Shown here: positions 61,653 through 64,000 of the stretch, one piece after another | How positions within the stretch are numbered: the stretch's first letter is position 1 | Layout: every line of letters starts with the position of its first letter | Assembly: GCA_036245525.1 (NCBI GenBank) | Contig: BTPG01000004.1 | Coordinates: 19,639,709-19,703,708 of the forward strand | Direction: 5' to 3' | DNA from: Semisulcospira habei | Lineage: Eukaryota; Mollusca; Gastropoda; Semisulcospiridae | Length of the DNA stretch: 64,000 nt | Notes under the pieces: model-generated | Told to the model about the DNA's origin: nothing | Database searches by the model: none | Seen by the model: the letters and a program-made list of their open reading frames with translations, nothing else | Made by a program: the position numbers and the translations under genes

Positions 61653-62899
61653 CTGTAATGAAAAAGAGAAATATGTGAGCTAAATGTGCAGATGAGTGTA
61701 AGAACAGTGTTGCATTTATTAGACATTTACCTTTGATTTAAACTTCAGCTCTTCACTGACAGTAGTCACAGATTGTCTTTAATGCAAAACAGTGCCAGCT
61801 GTTCAAGTATCATGGATACAGCAAGAGACATAGATCCTCATAAGCCTCCGCAACTGCGGTGATTCATGAGGATCTATGCCTATTGCAGTTGGATCAGGAA
61901 CCAAGCTAATCTGGCACTACCCGTGAATTATCATGGTCGATCCATCTCCTGCTGTTGTTCATCAGCCAGACATGTATTTTGTTTTTAAAATGTTTGTTAA
62001 TTTGACACCAAAGAGCTGCAGCCATTTAAGGAACATAGACACAAAGTGATGGCAGCAAGAGGCATAGATCACAATTGTGGGGACCCATGAGGATCTATGT
62101 CTCTTGAAGCTGTGTTAACTTTTCTCAGCAGTTAACCCGTATCATACTGAGTCTAAAAGCTTCAAATTTGCACACTGCCATATGCAAGCTACATTATAGT
62201 ACTTACAGATAAGATGGCTTTAGTTCAATGGCTTTAGTTCAAGGGTAGTGCCAGAATAGCTTGGCGCCTAGAGGCGCCAAGCTATTCTGGCACTACCCTT
62301 GAACTATTTTAGTCAAACTTATTTCACATACTGGTGTATTCCGAATGATAAGGATTAAAGAGAGGCAGTGAGTGGAGAGCAGAGAAAGAGAAATGAATCA
62401 TACTTTGAGGTCGCTGTCCCTGTGGAGCACTGTCTCGCTTCATAAATGATGGCATCTCAGGGGGTGGGGGTTCCAACTCCCACGCGCGGCCGCCACGATC
62501 AGGTACCTGCAACCACAAGCACACTTGCATGTCCAAACAATATAAAGATCAGCCATATTACCAAGTGCACCTGCATATCATGAAATCAGTTACGTTGCTG
62601 AAAATGGATGCCTAGTGAGAAAAAGGCTCTTGGGCTAATGTCGGCCTTCCTTTGTATGTTGACAGCCATGCACAAGCCCACAAATTCTGCATACTGGGTC
62701 CGACTGTATGGCTCCAAAGTAACTGTTATACTGATCCTGACCTGTTTTTACAAGTAAATTCATGAAGAAAAATAAAGCATGTTGACATCATGATACGAAA
62801 CTAACAAAAGTGTAAGGCTTACCCGTCCGATGAGTACTTTGTTGACTGCACATTCCTTCCGCGAATCTCCACTACTTGTCTTCTCGATCCGTGTCAAGC
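61207..62899 (-). CDS. FAM98A: FAM98 family protein, C-terminal part, three exons
   Basis: FAM98 proteins work with DDX1, RTCB and RTRAF in RNA metabolism and the tRNA ligase complex; their Gly/Arg tails are arginine-methylation targets. Exons on the - strand: 62899-62823, 62506-62404 and 61652-61207, all with GT-AG borders and matching phases. The joined reading has RIEKTSSGDSRKECAVNKVL, then VPDRGGRAWELEPPPPEMPS, the conserved family segment, then a tail with GGYQGG repeats and RGGRGGRGRGR before TGA at 61207-61209. The N-terminal exons are not seen. Paralogue assignment (A or B) is uncertain. An H1 MITE sits in the last intron, 45 bp from exon 62404. The 3' side runs straight into the AGGTCA repeat and the DIRS element, both close to the stop. 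Confidence 0.9.
61816..61960. repeat. H2 hairpin joined to half an H1 element, FAM98 intron
   Basis: GCAAGAGACATAGATCCTCAT pairs with ATGAGGATCTATGCCTATTGC; then CCAAGCTAATCTGGCACTAC and CCATCTCCTGC, a right H1 arm with no left arm. Confidence 0.75.
62066..62107. repeat. Short H2 hairpin, FAM98 intron
   Basis: AAGAGGCATAGATC and GGATCTATGTCTCTT around a reduced loop. Confidence 0.6.
62132..62358. repeat. H1 hairpin MITE, FAM98 intron
   Basis: TTAACCCGTATCATACTGAG to CGAATGATAAGGATTAA, same subfamily as 4030-4253. It has a small internal duplication of GGCTTTAGTTCAA. Core palindrome identical in plan to 4131-4200. Confidence 0.9.
62404..62506 (-). CDS. FAM98A: FAM98 exon
   Basis: The acceptor GTGGTTGCAG and the donor CAAA|GTATGA bound it. 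It reads VPDRGGRAWELEPPPPEMPS onward and leaves one base for the next exon. Confidence 0.92.
62823..62899 (-). CDS. FAM98A: FAM98 exon
   Basis: The acceptor TTTTCTTTTGCAG and the donor CGG|GTAAGC bound it. It reads LTRIEKTSSGDSRKECAVNK then VLIGR after two bases of a split codon. Confidence 0.9.
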
Positions 62900-63057
62900 C
62901 TGCAAAAGAAAAACAAACATGCCAATAACAGAAATCTCACCCCAACACATACACTGTGTGAATCTTCACCCATTCGCTGCCAGTGATCAGAAATATGCGT
63001 CGGAAATGTCTGCACACTGAGAATAAGACGAAAACCAGCCATAAAGAATATAGGTCT

Positions 63058-63124
63058 AACAAGAGACATAAATACTCATAGCCCCTGTCAATGCGGGAAC
63101 TCATGAGGATTTATGTCTCTTGCA
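63058..63124. repeat. H2 hairpin
   Basis: ACAAGAGACATAAATACTCAT pairs with CATGAGGATTTATGTCTCTTG. The frame around it is CATTCGCTGCCAGTG to GTTAAGGGGTTAG. Confidence 0.78.
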
Positions 63125-63385
63125 AGCTAGGTAGTGTTCGCCTTGTCCCAGCTGTTAAGGGGTTAGTTCACTCCAAATGTACTGCTATGTGAATGAGAAT
63201 AGTGTTGCCAAAGTATGGGGAAAACAGCTAAGCCCGACCTACAGCATGAGGAGGCCAATCAACCAGAATCACTTGGCACCACCCTTGAACTCTCACATTC
63301 AACCATGGGTCATGAACAGGAATGTAATGTAGCCACCAGAGGAGAACCCCTAAACCTGGGGATTTGGAACTTAAAGGTCAGTGTC

Positions 63386-63477
63386 CTAACCCTTTGGCTG
63401 TCAGCAGTGCGTTTGGTTGAGGGGATTCCTGCAGGAATCACCTTGACTAAAAGCACTCCTGACAACCAAAGGGTTAA
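63386..63477. repeat. H6 element, 92-bp hairpin
   Basis: CTAACCCTTTGGCTGTCAGC to GACAACCAAAGGGTTAA; the apex GATTCCTGCAGGAATC is a perfect 16-bp palindrome. Confidence 0.88.
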
Positions 63478-63557
63478 TTCACGCAAAGTGCCTGATTGCC
63501 AAATCAGGAACATTAGTAACATTGAAACAAAGCACTTGTAAAGAGCTAATGAAACCT

Positions 63558-64000
63558 CTTAACCTCTTGGCTGTTGATAGCACTTTTTGTCACGATTCCT
63601 GCAGGAATCATTGTCACAACAAGAAAGGCAAAGCCCTTATGGCTCACGTGTATGACAGATCTACATGTGCGACCTCTGTGACAATAAAAGATGGCTTCTG
63701 CACCAGCAAAATTTATGTTTTCTCAAAATTTAATCAGTTTTCACACATCTGTGAAACCCCGATGATCCTTGACCGTTGCAACGAGTCGACTAAATTGGTA
63801 AACATAGAAAGGTCTTATCATCATCAGCTACCTTTGTGCCAAATTTGATTGAAAAGTTTGCAAAACTGTTGATAATAACTACAATTCTATCCCAAAAACT
63901 GGCATTTTACACACATTTGTCGAGCTCTTGTGACCCTTGAAAGTATGCATAGACAGTTCGTATCATCAAGTATCTTTGTAGCAAGTTTGGGTTTAAAGTT
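63558..64000 (+). repeat. Composite AGGTCA repeat, left part, cut by window end
   Basis: It starts TTAACCTCTTGGCTGTTG with an H6 apex, then AAGGCAAAGCCCTTATGGC and repeat units (GTTTGGGTTTAAAGTT at the end). It shows that H6 ends and the AGGTCA array belong to one element. Confidence 0.83.

Larger units (their letters stand above)
62900..64000. other. Upstream intron or flank of FAM98, repeat-filled
   Basis: No further FAM98 exon was recognised. An H2 hairpin (63058-63124), a half H1 arm (63270-63300), an H6 element and the AGGTCA composite repeat occupy it. Confidence 0.55.

Noticed and set aside
61033..61683. Pro/Thr-rich 216-codon frame on the + strand
   Set aside because: It is the antisense of the Gly-rich FAM98 exon, whose splice sites and conserved neighbours fix the - strand as coding.

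Overview
This window is animal nuclear DNA, most likely from a lophotrochozoan and probably a mollusc. That is inferred from two spliced metazoan genes, the mix of Ty3/gypsy, DIRS and RTE-like elements, tRNA-derived SINEs ending in AACC-type tails, and many long CA/TG microsatellites. It is a draft scaffold: there are two runs of exactly 500 N (15784-16283 and 33356-33855).

Only two host genes can be supported. On the + strand, four exons between 9121 and 12252 encode the C-terminal half of PSMD8/Rpn12, a lid subunit of the 26S proteasome; its 5' exons are not seen here. On the - strand, three exons between 62899 and 61207 encode the C-terminal part of a FAM98 family protein, with the conserved VPDRGGR...EPPPPEMP segment followed by a long Gly-rich RGG/GGYQGG tail.

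Nearly all the rest is mobile DNA, much of it young. Positions 1-5132 are a Ty3/gypsy element with about 1% LTR divergence, a SCAN-like gag and no integrase. Positions 17147-20450 are an apparently full-length RTE-like LINE with an intact 1004-codon ORF and target duplications. A second LINE family has three copies: 28618-30444, 40307-43319 and 46034-47423. Positions 53467-60397 are a complete DIRS-type tyrosine-recombinase retrotransposon (- strand) with inverted terminal repeats, an internal complementary region, an RS-rich gag, RT-RNase H and a tyrosine recombinase. SINEs lie at 14758-15182, 22480-22809, 33196-33355 and 38768-38905.

The most striking content is a crowd of short elements bounded by TTAA, often with CCC or CTC just inside, built around long near-perfect hairpins. 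I sort them by hairpin core into H1 (AGCTTGGCG), H2 (TCCTCATGAG), H3 (GACGAGCAAAAGAAATG), H4 (TATCCGGATGC-like), H5 (CTGTGATTTTGG) and H6 (GATTCCTGCAGGAATC). H3 and H5 lack clear TTAA ends. About 25 H1 copies are visible. Different copies carry paired changes in opposite arms, so each hairpin stays matched although its sequence differs. They occur in introns and the 3' flank of PSMD8, in a FAM98 intron and inside the gypsy element. The ends suggest piggyBac-type MITEs, but no transposase is present in the window.

A further composite repeat carries a tandem array of about 164-bp units, each with an AGGTCA-type direct repeat. It occurs at 14042-15572, at 52990-61110 (split by the DIRS insertion) and at 63558 to the window end. 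Unassigned stretches are described as such in the feature list.
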